Assembly (NCBI GenBank): GCA_963839615.1
Contig: CAWIVY010000010.1
Coordinates: forward strand, 248,001 to 312,000
Direction: 5' to 3'
Source: DASQMT01 sp963839615
GTDB taxonomy: Bacteria; Actinomycetota; Thermoleophilia; Solirubrobacterales; Solirubrobacteraceae
DNA: 64,000 nt
The notes under the pieces were generated by a model. That model saw nothing but the letters and a program-made list of their open reading frames with translations, made no database searches and was not told the DNA's origin. A program made the translations under genes and the position numbers. Below, in pieces: positions 25,932-34,199 of this stretch. The first letter of the stretch is position 1. Each line of letters starts with the position of its first letter.

Positions 25932-26797
25932 CGCCGGCGGGTCCGCTCCCAGTGGTCCAGCAGCCGCGCCAGCGGCACGGTGACGCAGAGGTAGAGCATC
26001 GCCGCGGCCACCAGCGGCGTGTAGATGAAGTTCGAGGACGCCTCGATCTGGGCCACGCGGAACGCCTCGAGCGGACCGAGGATCGACACGAGCGCGACGT
26101 CCTTCTGGAGCGAGATGAAGTCGTTGAGCAGCGGTGGCGCGACGCGGCGGATCGCCTGCGGCAGCACGACGTGGCGCATGGTCTGGCCCTCGGTCAGCCC
26201 GACCGCGAGCGCCGCGGAGCGCTGGCTGGGGTGGACCGACTCGATGCCGGCGCGGTAGACCTCGCCGACGTAGGCGGAGTAGGCGAGCGTGAGCGCGATC
26301 CCGCCGAGCACGACCGGGTCGGTCGGGACGCCCGAGAGCATCAGGGCGGGGACGCCGAAGCCGATCAGGTAGACGACCAGGATCGTCGGCACGCCGCGCA
26401 GCACGTCGACGAAGATCGCCGAGAGCAGCCGCAGCGGGAACAGCGCCGGCGTGCGCGAGATCCGCGCCAGCGCGACGGCCAGCCCGAGCACGAGCACGGC
26501 GGCCTCGACGATCAGGAAGAGCTTGACGTCGAGCCAGAAGCCGTCGAGCACGGCGGGGAAGGCGTCGGCGAAGTCCGTGGGCGAGAAGAACGTCTCGCGC
26601 ACGTTCGTCCAGCCCTCGCTCGTGACGACGACGGTGACGAGCAGGCCCAGGACGACCACGGTCGAGACCGCGGCGACGACGGTCTGGCGGCGCGAGCGCG
26701 CGCGGCGCGCCGCCTCGCGGGCGAGACGGCGCTCTGAGGGCTGGGGAAGCGCGGCGGCTATTGCAGCTCGGGCGCGCCTGCCTGGCCGCCCATCCAC
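25928..26797 (-). CDS. Polar amino-acid ABC transporter permease
   Basis: A 289-residue membrane protein with a basic cytoplasmic N-terminus and about five or six transmembrane helices. The family signature VDVLRGVPTILVVYLIGFG and the EAA loop coupling to the ATPase (SAALAVGLTEGQTMRHVVLPQA) are present. There is only one permease gene, so it would act as a homodimer. The start overlaps the end of the binding-protein gene by 40 bp; an internal start is possible. Confidence 0.92.
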   Translation of the reverse strand: MDGRPGRRARAAIAAALPQPSERRLAREAARRARSRRQTVVAAVSTVVVLGLLVTVVVTSEGWTNVRETFFSPTDFADAFPAVLDGFWLDVKLFLIVEAAVLVLGLAVALARISRTPALFPLRLLSAIFVDVLRGVPTILVVYLIGFGVPALMLSGVPTDPVVLGGIALTLAYSAYVGEVYRAGIESVHPSQRSAALAVGLTEGQTMRHVVLPQAIRRVAPPLLNDFISLQKDVALVSILGPLEAFRVAQIEASSNFIYTPLVAAAMLYLCVTVPLARLLDHWERTRRR

Positions 26798-27622
26798 TTG
26801 TCGGTGATCTGCTCGAGCTCACCCGAGCTCTTCAGCTCCGCGATCGCCTTGTCGACGCACGCGGTCAGCTCGGAGTCCTTGGCGAGCACGACGCCCCAGT
26901 CGTCGCCACCCGGTGCGTCGAACTGGCCGGCGATCTTCGCCTCGGGGATCTCGGCCGCGGTCAGGTAGAACGCGGTCGGGAGATCGACCACGATCGCGTC
27001 GACGCGCTTGGCCTTGAGCGCGCGCACCGTGTCGTTGGAGTCGTTGAACACCTGGGGCTGGCTCGACGGCTTGATCACCTCGGCGACGGCGTCGAGGCTG
27101 GTCGTCCCGACCTGCACGCCGAGCTTCGCGTCGGCGAGGTCGGCCAGCGACGGAGGCCGATGCGGCGGGCGAGGACTTCAGCGCGAGCACGGCCTGCGGA
27201 GCCGTGTAGTAGGGCTCGGAGAAGTCGACGCGCTCGGCTCGCTTCGGCGTGATCGAGATCTGGTTGATGTCGAAGTCGAACTTCTTCGGGCCGGGCGCAT
27301 AGGAGGAGTTGAACGGCACGACGGTCCACTTGACGCTGTCGGCCAGTCCCAGCTTGTCCGCGATCGCGTAGGCGACCGCGCTCTCGAAGCCCTTGCCGTT
27401 CGCCGGATCGTCGTCCTCGAAATACGGCGGATAGGCCGGCTTGTCGGTGCCGACGGTCAGCTTGCCGGAGGAGACGAGCGCGAGCTGGTCGGGCGCGCAG
27501 GCGTCGGCGGCCTCGGCCGTGGCCGTGGCCTCCGCGGCGGGCTCCTCGTCGTCATCGGAGCCGCAGGCGGCGCCGGCCAGGGCGAGCAAACCGATCAGGA
27601 GGGCGAGCAGGTAGCGGGGCAA
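26758..27622 (-). pseudogene. Amino-acid ABC transporter substrate-binding lipoprotein, frame-disrupted
   Basis: Extracellular lipoprotein that captures a polar amino acid for the transporter encoded downstream. The N-terminal frame (27622) has a lipoprotein signal with lipobox LAGAAC and the binding-fold strand LTVGTDKPAYPPYFE, then INQISITPKRAERVDFSEPYY. The C-terminal frame carries the LGVQVGTTSLDAV continuation and ends DKWMGGQAGAPELQ. The two join near 27150 if one surplus base (tccGtcgctg) is removed, giving ...AASAS-SLADLADAKLGVQ. Operon order (binding protein, permease, ATPase) is standard. Probably intact in the organism. Confidence 0.85.
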
Positions 27623-27669
27623 GGGAGTCCTTTCCGAGCGGGAGGTGCAGCTGCGGATCCTACCCCGCG

Positions 27670-28050
27670 TCAGCGCACCAGCCGCTCGAGCAAGCGATCG
27701 AGCTCACCCGCGGGGTTCTCGCTCAGGCCCGTGTGCACGGGAGAGCACTGGATGATCGTGCTCGAGGGGGCGACGAGCCAGTGGAAGCGCTCCGACGCGG
27801 ACAGCGCTGCCATCGGCCCGGCAGCGGGGTCGCCGTCGGCGACGCGCACCAGCGCGTCGAGGTGGTCGCGCACGGCGTCGACGTCGGCGTCCGGCGCGAG
27901 TGCGCGCAGCCGCGCCTCGTCGAGCTCGACGCGCGCGGCGAGGAAGCGCAGCGGCCGGCAGAACAGCACGACGCCGGCGTTGAGGCACTCGCCGCGCTCG
28001 ACCTGCGGCACGACGCGGACGATCGCGTACTGGAACGCGCTAGGCGGCAT
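27670..28050 (-). CDS. DUF3037 family protein
   Basis: A 126-residue protein of unknown function. It begins FQYAIVRVVPQVERGECLNA, followed by GVVLFCRPLRFLAARV, the recognisable DUF3037 core. This family is typically encoded next to a HipA-like kinase, as here: the kinase gene ends 11 bp inside this gene's start. The role is unknown; a partner or substrate of the kinase is one hypothesis. ATG at 28050. Confidence 0.8.
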   Translation of the reverse strand: MPPSAFQYAIVRVVPQVERGECLNAGVVLFCRPLRFLAARVELDEARLRALAPDADVDAVRDHLDALVRVADGDPAAGPMAALSASERFHWLVAPSSTIIQCSPVHTGLSENPAGELDRLLERLVR

Positions 28051-28831
28051 TGCGCGCCGCCTCCGCCTCCGCCGCGAACCCGCGCGGCGCCTTCAGCCGG
28101 CGGTACAGGTACTCGAGGTACTCGGGGCGCGTCCGCGGCGCGAACCAGCCGTCCGGGACCGAGGCCAGCACGCGGTCGAGGACCTCGCGTCCCAGCCGCG
28201 GCGCGAGCCGCGCGTCGGCCTCCTCGATGCTCCCCGCGCACGGCAGCAGCACGTGGTTGCGGATCGCCGGGAACGGCCGCTGCGCCTCGGCCGGCGGGTC
28301 CGCCCACGCGTGCTGGAGGTAGAGCGCCGCGCCGTGGTCGATCAGCCACAGCCGGCCATGCCAGAGCAGCAGGTTCGGGTTCTGCGGCGAGCGGTCGACG
28401 TTCGTGGTCAGCGCGTCGAGCCAGACGATCTCGGCCGCGAGCTCCGGGTCGGGCGCATCGCCCGCGGCCGGGTTGTAGGTCAGCGAGCCGGGCAGGAAGT
28501 CGAGCCCGACGTTCAGCCCGGCGCTCGCGGCGATCAGCTCCTGGATCTCCGGGTCGGGCTCGGCCCGGCCCAGCTCCGGGTCGAGCTCCACGAACACGAT
28601 CTCGGGCACCGGCAGCTCCGCCGCGCGCGCCAGCTCTCCGGCGACGATCTCCGCCAGCAGCGCCTTCGCGCCCTGTCCGGCGCCGCGGAACTTGAGCACG
28701 TAGAGACCGTCGTCGTCGGCCTCCACCAGGCCCGGCATCGAGCCACCCTCGCGCAGCGGGATCACGTAGCGCGTGGCTTGCACGGTCCGCACCGCGGCGA
28801 CTGTACCGGTGGGGCATCCGGGCTGTGGCAT
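28040..28831 (-). CDS. HipA-family kinase-like protein
   Basis: A protein of about 260 residues with the HipA-like kinase fold. GLYVLKFRGAGQGAKALLAE contains the ATP-binding lysine, FVELDPELGRAEPDPEIQ follows, DALTTNVDRSPQNPNLLLWHG holds the catalytic Asp/Asn region, and LWLIDHGAALYLQ is the metal-binding Asp equivalent of the DFG motif. No HipB-like antitoxin gene is adjacent; instead the partner is DUF3037. The start is uncertain: ATG 28831, GTG 28792 or GTG 28783, because similarity begins at TVQATRYVIPLREGGSMPG. It is divergent from the sugar dehydrogenase gene. Confidence 0.8.
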   Translation of the reverse strand: MPQPGCPTGTVAAVRTVQATRYVIPLREGGSMPGLVEADDDGLYVLKFRGAGQGAKALLAEIVAGELARAAELPVPEIVFVELDPELGRAEPDPEIQELIAASAGLNVGLDFLPGSLTYNPAAGDAPDPELAAEIVWLDALTTNVDRSPQNPNLLLWHGRLWLIDHGAALYLQHAWADPPAEAQRPFPAIRNHVLLPCAGSIEEADARLAPRLGREVLDRVLASVPDGWFAPRTRPEYLEYLYRRLKAPRGFAAEAEAARNAA

Positions 28832-28841
28832 CCTGGGATCG

Positions 28842-30073
28842 ATGAGCTGGTCGATGCGCGGCGCCGCGGTTCTCATCCCGCTGATGATCGTGGCGAGCTG
28901 CGGCGGCGGTGACGACGCCGACGGGCGCGCGGCGGCTCCCGCGCCCACGGCCACCGCGACCGCCGCCGCCACCGAGGAGGGCACGAGCCCCCTCCGCCGC
29001 CGCCGCGCGCGGAGTGCGGCTCAAGCAGATCGGCAGCTTCGACGCAGCCCGTGCTGGTCACGTCGCCGCCCGATGACCGCGCGCGCCAGTTCGTGGTCGA
29101 GCAGGAGGGCCGCGTGATGGTGGTGCGCGACGGGCGCAAGCTCGACACGCCCTTCCTCGACATCCGCGGGCAGGTGACCGCGGGCGGCGAGCAGGGGCTG
29201 CTCTCGCTCGCGTTCGCGCCCGACTACGCAGGCAGCGGCCGCTTCTACGTGTACTTCACCGACGACGCCGGCGATCAGCGCATCGTCGAGTACCAGCGCC
29301 GTGACGCCGATCACGCCGACCCGGGCTCCGCGCGGCTGGTGCTGCGCATGGCGGACTCGGAGTCCAACCACAACGGCGGGCTGCTGATGTTCGGACCGGA
29401 CGACCTGCTCTACGTGGGCACTGGCGACGGCGGCGGCGGCGGCGACCAGCACGGCCGCCGCGGCAACGCGCAGAACCTCGGCTCGCTGCTCGGCAAGATC
29501 CTGCGCATCGACCCGCGCGCGGGCGGCGGGCGCGACTACCAGGTACCTGACCGCAACCCGTTCGTCGGTCGCTCCGGCGCGCGCGGCGAGATCTACTCCT
29601 ACGGGCTGCGCAACCCGTGGCGCTTCTCGTTCGACCGCAGGACGGGCGACCTCGCGATCGGCGACGTCGGCCAGAACGAGTTCGAGGAGATCGACTTCGT
29701 GCGGCGCGGAGATGGCCGCGGGGCGAACTTCGGCTGGCGGCCGTTCGAGGCGCGCTCGCGCTACACCCCCGGCGAGTCGGCGCCCGGGCACGTGCGGCCG
29801 GTGATCGTGCGCGCCCACGCCGACGGCAACTGCTCGATCACGGGTGGGTTCGTCGTGCGCGATCCGCGCCTGCCGGGGCTGCGCGGGCGTTACGTGTTCG
29901 GCGACTTCTGCAAGGGCCGCGTCAGCTCGGCGCGGCTCTCGACGGGCCGCGCGCGCGGGGTGCGGCGGACCTCGCTGAGAGTCTCCAGCCTGTCCTCGTT
30001 CGGCGAGGACGCGCAGGGGCGCGTGTACGCCACGTCGCTCGAAGGGCCGGTCTACCGGATCGTGCCCCGCTGA
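28842..30073 (+). pseudogene. PQQ-dependent sugar dehydrogenase-like lipoprotein (GSDH beta-propeller), frame-disrupted
   Basis: Exported six-bladed propeller enzyme of the glucose/sorbosone dehydrogenase family. The N-terminus is a lipoprotein signal (PLMIVASCGGG) and a Thr/Ala linker. The core, readable from about 29047, has RQFVVEQEGRVMVVRDG, GEQGLLSLAFAPDY, ESNHNGGLLMFGPD, EIYSYGLRNPWRFSFD and ALVARPV-type propeller strands ending GPVYRIVPR. Two surplus bases, one in the C-run near 28990 and one near 29044 (gacGcagccc), separate signal, GVRLKQIGSFD and QPVLVTSPPDD into three frames. Removing both gives a continuous protein of about 410 residues. Hence probably intact in the organism. Confidence 0.82.
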
Positions 30074-30078
30074 GCGCG

Positions 30079-30797
30079 ATGGAGGTACTGCTCGTCCGGG
30101 CGGCCAACCCGTCGCCGCTCACGCTGAGCGGGACGAACACGTGGATCGTCGGGCGCGACCCGGCATGGGTCGTCGATCCCGGGACCGGCGCTCGGCGCGC
30201 ACCTCGACGAGGTGGCGCGCGAGGTCGCCGCGCGCGGCGGCGCGGGCGGGATCGCGCTCACGCACGGCCATCACGACCACGCGGACGGCCTTGAGGCGCC
30301 TGCGCTCGCGACTCGACGGGCCGCCGGTCGGCGCGATGCCGGAGCTGCGCGACGGGGACGCGTTCGGGCCCTTCACGGCGATCCACGTACCGGGCCACGC
30401 CGCCGATCACCTCGTGTTCGTCGCGGGCCGCGCGGCGTTCACGGGCGACGCGGTGCTCGGCGAGGGCAGCGTCTTCATCGCCCCCGGCGGCGGCTCGCTG
30501 GCCGCGTATCTCGACGGCTTGCGCCGGCTGCGGGCGCTGGGTCTCGAGCGCCTGCTCCCCGGCCACGGCCCGATCGTCGAAGAGCCGGCGGCGAAGCTCG
30601 ACGAGTACATCGGGCACCGGCTGGAGCGCGAGCGCCGCATCGTCGAGGCGCTCGCGGCGGGCGCGCGCACGGAGGACGAGCTGCTCGCGGCGGCGTGGGA
30701 CGACGTGCCGGACGGGCTCCGGCTGCCCGCGGGCTGGACGCTGCAGGCGCATCTGGAGAAGCTGCGCGAGGAGGGGCGGCTGCCGGCGGGGATGTAG
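30079..30797 (+). pseudogene. Metallo-beta-lactamase-fold hydrolase (LACTB2-like), frame-disrupted
   Basis: Zinc hydrolase of the glyoxalase-II/LACTB2 group. Three frame segments: NPSPLTLSGTNTWIVG and WVVDPG; then HLDEVAREVAARGG with the metal motif THGHHDHADGLEA; then GDAFGPFTAIHVPGHAADHL, FTGDAVLGEG and LLPGHGPIVEEP, ending in a C-terminal winged helix (TLQAHLEKLREEGRL). Removing one base near 30184 (gggAccggcg) and one near 30300 (gcgCctgcg) restores an uninterrupted protein of about 238 residues. It begins six bases after the sugar dehydrogenase stop, so the two are probably cotranscribed. Confidence 0.82.
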
Positions 30798-30860
30798 CGG
30801 CTTGGACGCGGTCTGGGGGTCCGGCGAACGGCGCATCGAGGGCGGGTCCGGTTCGCCGGG

Positions 30861-30980
30861 CGACGCGTCAACGTCGGTGGGGCCGGCTCCGCGGCGCGTC
30901 TTCCGACGTTGACGTCGATATAGATGCCCAACGTCGGAAGCGGGTGCTGCTCGGCGGGCGTTCCGACGTTGACGCCCCGG
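30861..30980. repeat. Two 60-bp units of paired inverted CAACGTCGG/CCGACGTTG motifs
   Basis: CAACGTCGG at 30869 and 30929 and TTCCGACGTTGACG at 30901 and 30961 are each exactly 60 bp apart, so the 222-bp gap between the hydrolase and dehydrogenase stops holds two tandem units. The motifs alternate orientation; CTTCCGACGTTG (30900-30911) and CAACGTCGGAAG (30929-30940) are perfect 12-bp inverted repeats and alternative hairpins are possible. The rest of each unit is not conserved. No gene is seen in this gap. Confidence 0.75.
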
Positions 30981-31019
30981 ACCCTTCCTCAATGGGCAGT
31001 TCCCCGAGCACCGACTCGC

Positions 31020-32042
31020 TCAGACCGCCGCCCCGGCCTCCTCCAGCCGCCGCCGCGCGAGCTCCTGCGCCGCCGTGAGCGGCGTCGTGTCGGAGCTCTC
31101 GGCCATGTCGAACACGGTTCCGATCGTGTCGCCGATCGCGAGCACGCGGGCGCGGGCGCGCTCGGCCGAGTAGCCCTCAGGCTCGAGCTCGACGGCGATG
31201 TTGATGATGCCGCCCGCGTTCGCGACGAAGTCCGGCGCCCAGAGGATCCCGCGCTCGTGCAGCGCTGCGGCGATCGCGTCCGATGCCAGCTGGTTGTTCG
31301 CCGCCCCCGCCACCGCGCGGCAGCGCAGCAACGGCACCGTGGAAGAGTCGAGCATGCCGCCCAGCGCGCACGGCGCCACGAGATCGACCTCCGCGCGCAG
31401 TGCTTCGCCGGGCTCCGCCCAGGCGGCGCCGAGCTCCTCGGCCAGCGCGCGCTTGCCGAGCGCCACGTCGGCGAGGACGAGCGAGGCGCCGGCGGCCGCG
31501 AGCCCGCGCGCGAGCGTGCCGCCGACGTGGCCGAGCCCGATGACCGCGATGCTGCGGCCCGCGAGGTCGGAGGTCCCCCAGACGCGCTCGCAGGTGACGC
31601 GGATCGCCGTCTCGACACCGAGCGCGGTCCACGGGCTCGGGTCGCCGGAGCCGCCGCGCTCGAGCGCGAGCCCGGCCACGTGCTCGGTCTGCTCGGCGAT
31701 CACGGTCATGTCGGCGTCGGACGTGCCGACGTCCTCCGCGGTCACGTAGCGGCCGTCGAGCTGGTCGACGGTCTCGCCGAAGTCGAGCAGCGCGTCGCGC
31801 CGCGTCGCATGATCGAGCGCCGGCGTGCCCGCGGGCAGCACGATCACGCCCTTGCCGCCGCCGAGCGGCAGCCCGGCGACGGCGGACTTGGAGGTCATCG
31901 CGCGCGAGAGGCGGAGCGCGTCGACGACCGCCGCGCGCGAGTCCTCGTAGCTCCACATGCGGCAGCCGCCGAGCGACGGACCGCGCGCGGTGGAGTGCAC
32001 GGCGACCATCGTGTAGAGGCCGGAGCGCCGGCCGCGACGCAC
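31020..32042 (-). CDS. Leu/Val/Phe-type amino-acid dehydrogenase
   Basis: NAD-dependent oxidative deaminase of the Glu/Leu/Phe/Val dehydrogenase family. The N-terminal domain has STARGPSLGGCRMW, the catalytic lysine region GLPLGGGKGVIVLP and TAEDVGTSDADM; the Rossmann domain has IAVIGLGHVGGTLARGL; NNQL and APDFVANAGGIINI follow. The first canonical start is GTG at 32042, but recognisable family sequence (IDRYLETLDHEELLV) continues upstream to about 32084 with no ATG/GTG/TTG in frame. GTG at 32109 would be in frame if one base near 32097 were surplus. So the annotated start is a minimum. Confidence 0.88.
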   Translation of the reverse strand: MRRGRRSGLYTMVAVHSTARGPSLGGCRMWSYEDSRAAVVDALRLSRAMTSKSAVAGLPLGGGKGVIVLPAGTPALDHATRRDALLDFGETVDQLDGRYVTAEDVGTSDADMTVIAEQTEHVAGLALERGGSGDPSPWTALGVETAIRVTCERVWGTSDLAGRSIAVIGLGHVGGTLARGLAAAGASLVLADVALGKRALAEELGAAWAEPGEALRAEVDLVAPCALGGMLDSSTVPLLRCRAVAGAANNQLASDAIAAALHERGILWAPDFVANAGGIINIAVELEPEGYSAERARARVLAIGDTIGTVFDMAESSDTTPLTAAQELARRRLEEAGAAV

Positions 32043-32135
32043 GAGGAGCTCCTCGTGGTCGAGGGTCTCGAGATACCGATCGATGGCGGCGAGACTACTG
32101 CGAGCCCACCGGGCCGGTCGCGCCGGCGGGGCTTC

Positions 32136-33588
32136 TCAGTGCTCGGCCGGGGGTGCGCCCGGGCCGTCCGGGTGCGCCTCGGAGGCCGGGGCGGGGGAGG
32201 CCTCGGCGACCGGGGCGTCCACGCCCGGGAGCTGTGCCTCGCCGGCCGGTGCCGAGCCGTCGGCGGGGATCGCGCCCGCTCCGGGCTCGACCGCGGTGCC
32301 GCTCTCGGCAGGCTCCTCCGCGGGCGCCGCCGTGCCGCCGGAGGAGAGCTGCGGCGCGTCGTCGACCACCACCGGCGTCTCGTCGTTCCCCGTCACCGGG
32401 AAGGCCGGGGGCGGAGGCGCGGTGATCGGGCTGTTCCAGCCGTCCGGCGCCGGCCGGCGCTGGGCGCGCTCGCGCGGCGCCGCGGCCGGTGCCGCGGGCG
32501 CGTGGGCGGATCGGGCCGGACCGGGCGTGACCCGGGGCGCGAAGCGCCGGAGCCGCGCGGGTCTCCGACCGGGCGGGCGCCGCCGCGGTCGCGGACGCGA
32601 CGCGCTCGCGCTTCGGCGCGGGGTCGAGCGTGAGCTTGCGGACCTCGACGGCGCCGCCGGCGGTGATCGCGGTCGCGCAGACGACGGCCGCGACCTTGCA
32701 TGCGGTCGCCGTCGCGGCACCGCCCGCCAGCACGGCGCTGCCACCGCCGCCGGCCGCGGCGGCTCCGCCGCCCGCACCCCCGGCGCCGATCAGCTTCGCC
32801 AGCAGCGCGATCGGGCCGGCGCCCGCGGGCGTGAGCGCGGCGAAGGAGCGGCGCACGCCGCGCAGCGCCTGCCTGTAATCGCGGCAGCCCTCGCACTCGC
32901 GCATGTGCCGGCGCGCGCGACCGGACGCCTTCACGCCGCGGTCGTAGGAGGCCATCAGGTCGCGCCGGATCTCGCCGCAGTCGGCGTCGCGCGACTCCTG
33001 GGCCTCGACCAGCCCGACGCGCGCGCGCACCAGCAGCGACTTCACCGCCGGCACCGTGACGTCGAGCGAGTCGGCGAGCTCGAGGTAGCTCAAGCCGTCG
33101 ATCTCGCGCATCAGCAGGGCCGAGCGCTGCTGATCGGGCAGACGCCCGAGGTCACCCACGAGCCGCTTGAGGTCGTCGCGCCGCTGCGCCTCCTCGACCG
33201 GGTCGAGCAGCGGCTTGCGCGACATCTCGAAGATCTCGGCGGCGGGCGGATGGGGACGCCGGAGGTGGTCGATGCAGCGGTTGTGCGCTACGCGGTACAG
33301 CCAGGCGCGCACGTTGATCGCGCGGCTGTCGCCGCGGAGCGCTCCGAAGGCCCGCACGAACACGTCCTGGAGCACGTCCTCGGCGTCCTGGCGCGAGTGG
33401 CTCGAGAGCATCTGGCGCACGTAGGCGAACAGCCGCTGGCGATAGCGGTCGTGCAGCACGCCGAAAGCCTCGTCGGATCCAGCCCGGAAGAGCGCGACGA
33501 GCTGCTCGTCGGAGCGTAGGCGGAGGAGCTGCGTCGCGAGCGGGAGCCGGCTCAGTCCAGCTGGTGCGTGTAGCGCAGACGCTTCCAC
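32136..33588 (-). CDS. ECF sigma factor with zinc-finger, membrane segment and tail (frame break in tail)
   Basis: Sigma region 2 (AFGVLHDRYRQRLFAYVRQM, AEDVLQDVFVRAFGAL, WLYRVAHNRCIDHLRR) and region 4 (QQRSALLMREIDGLSYLELA, VPAVKSLLVRARVGL) are intact. A zinc-finger of anti-sigma type (RRHMRECEGCRDYRQ) follows, then two hydrophobic stretches (GPIALLAKLIGAGGAGG; VAAVVCATAITAGGAV) and a proline/alanine/glutamate-rich tail. The tail reads best after a +1 break near 32546, ending SEAHPDGPGAPPAEH at 32136; without it the frame goes to an arginine-rich end at 32095. GTG at 33588 is the start. The architecture matches 20109-21656. Confidence 0.85.
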
Positions 33589-33683
33589 TGCTCAGAGGCT
33601 CCTCGAATTAGGCGATCCGGCTCCGCGAACCTTAACCCCGATGGTGGCGGTAAGTCGCGCCGGATGTGAAGCCGGCGGATGTG

Positions 33684-34106
33684 ATGTCTTTCACATTCGT
33701 GGCGGAAGAGCTCCCAGTTCGCGCAGGGCTGGCCATCCCGCTGGCGGAGATCGAGCTGCGCACGAGCCGTTCGTCCGGCCCGGGTGGTCAGCACGCCAAC
33801 GTGACGGCCTCGCGCGTGGAGGCCGTCTTCGACGTCGCCGCATCGGACACGCTCGTCGACGCCCAGAAGGCGCGGGTGACCGCGCGGCTCGGGCCGCGCG
33901 TGACCGCCTCCGCTCAGGACACGCGCTCGCAGCTGCGCAACCGCGAGCTGGCGCTGCAACGCCTGGCGGACCGGCTCTCCCACGCGCTCGAGGTCCGCCG
34001 CCCGCGAACCGCGACGCGGCCGACGAAGGCGAGCAAGCGCCGGCGGCTGGACGCGAAGAAGCGCCGCGGCGAGCTCAAGCGCGGCCGGGGCTGGAAGCCC
34101 GAATAA
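33684..34106 (+). CDS. arfB: Alternative ribosome-rescue factor ArfB (peptidyl-tRNA hydrolase)
   Basis: A 140-residue release-factor-like protein that frees stalled ribosomes. It has only the catalytic domain: LRTSRSSGPGGQHANVTASRVEAVF contains the GGQ motif. The basic C-terminal tail (PTKASKRRRLDAKKRRGELKRGRGW) is the segment ArfB inserts in the empty mRNA channel. No codon-recognition domain is present, as expected. ATG at 33684 or GTG at 33666 are both possible. It is divergent from the sigma factor gene. Confidence 0.92.
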   Translation: MSFTFVAEELPVRAGLAIPLAEIELRTSRSSGPGGQHANVTASRVEAVFDVAASDTLVDAQKARVTARLGPRVTASAQDTRSQLRNRELALQRLADRLSHALEVRRPRTATRPTKASKRRRLDAKKRRGELKRGRGWKPE

Positions 34107-34151
34107 CGCCGCCGCATCGGGATGGCGCGGGTGATATTCTTCCGGCCGGGA

Positions 34152-34171
34152 GGATGACAACGTTGTCATCC
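34152..34171. promoter_or_regulatory. LacI-type operator upstream of the GH92 gene
   Basis: GGATGACAACGTTGTCATCC is a perfect 20-bp palindrome with a central CG, the form expected for LacI-family repressors. It lies 28 bp before the GH92 start and just downstream of an extended -10-like TGATATTCT (34132-34140), so bound repressor would block initiation. The same half-site TGACA recurs at 41319-41334 next to the lacI-type gene. Confidence 0.8.
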
Positions 34172-34199
34172 GGGCAGACGTTCAGGGAGGCAGGTTGGT

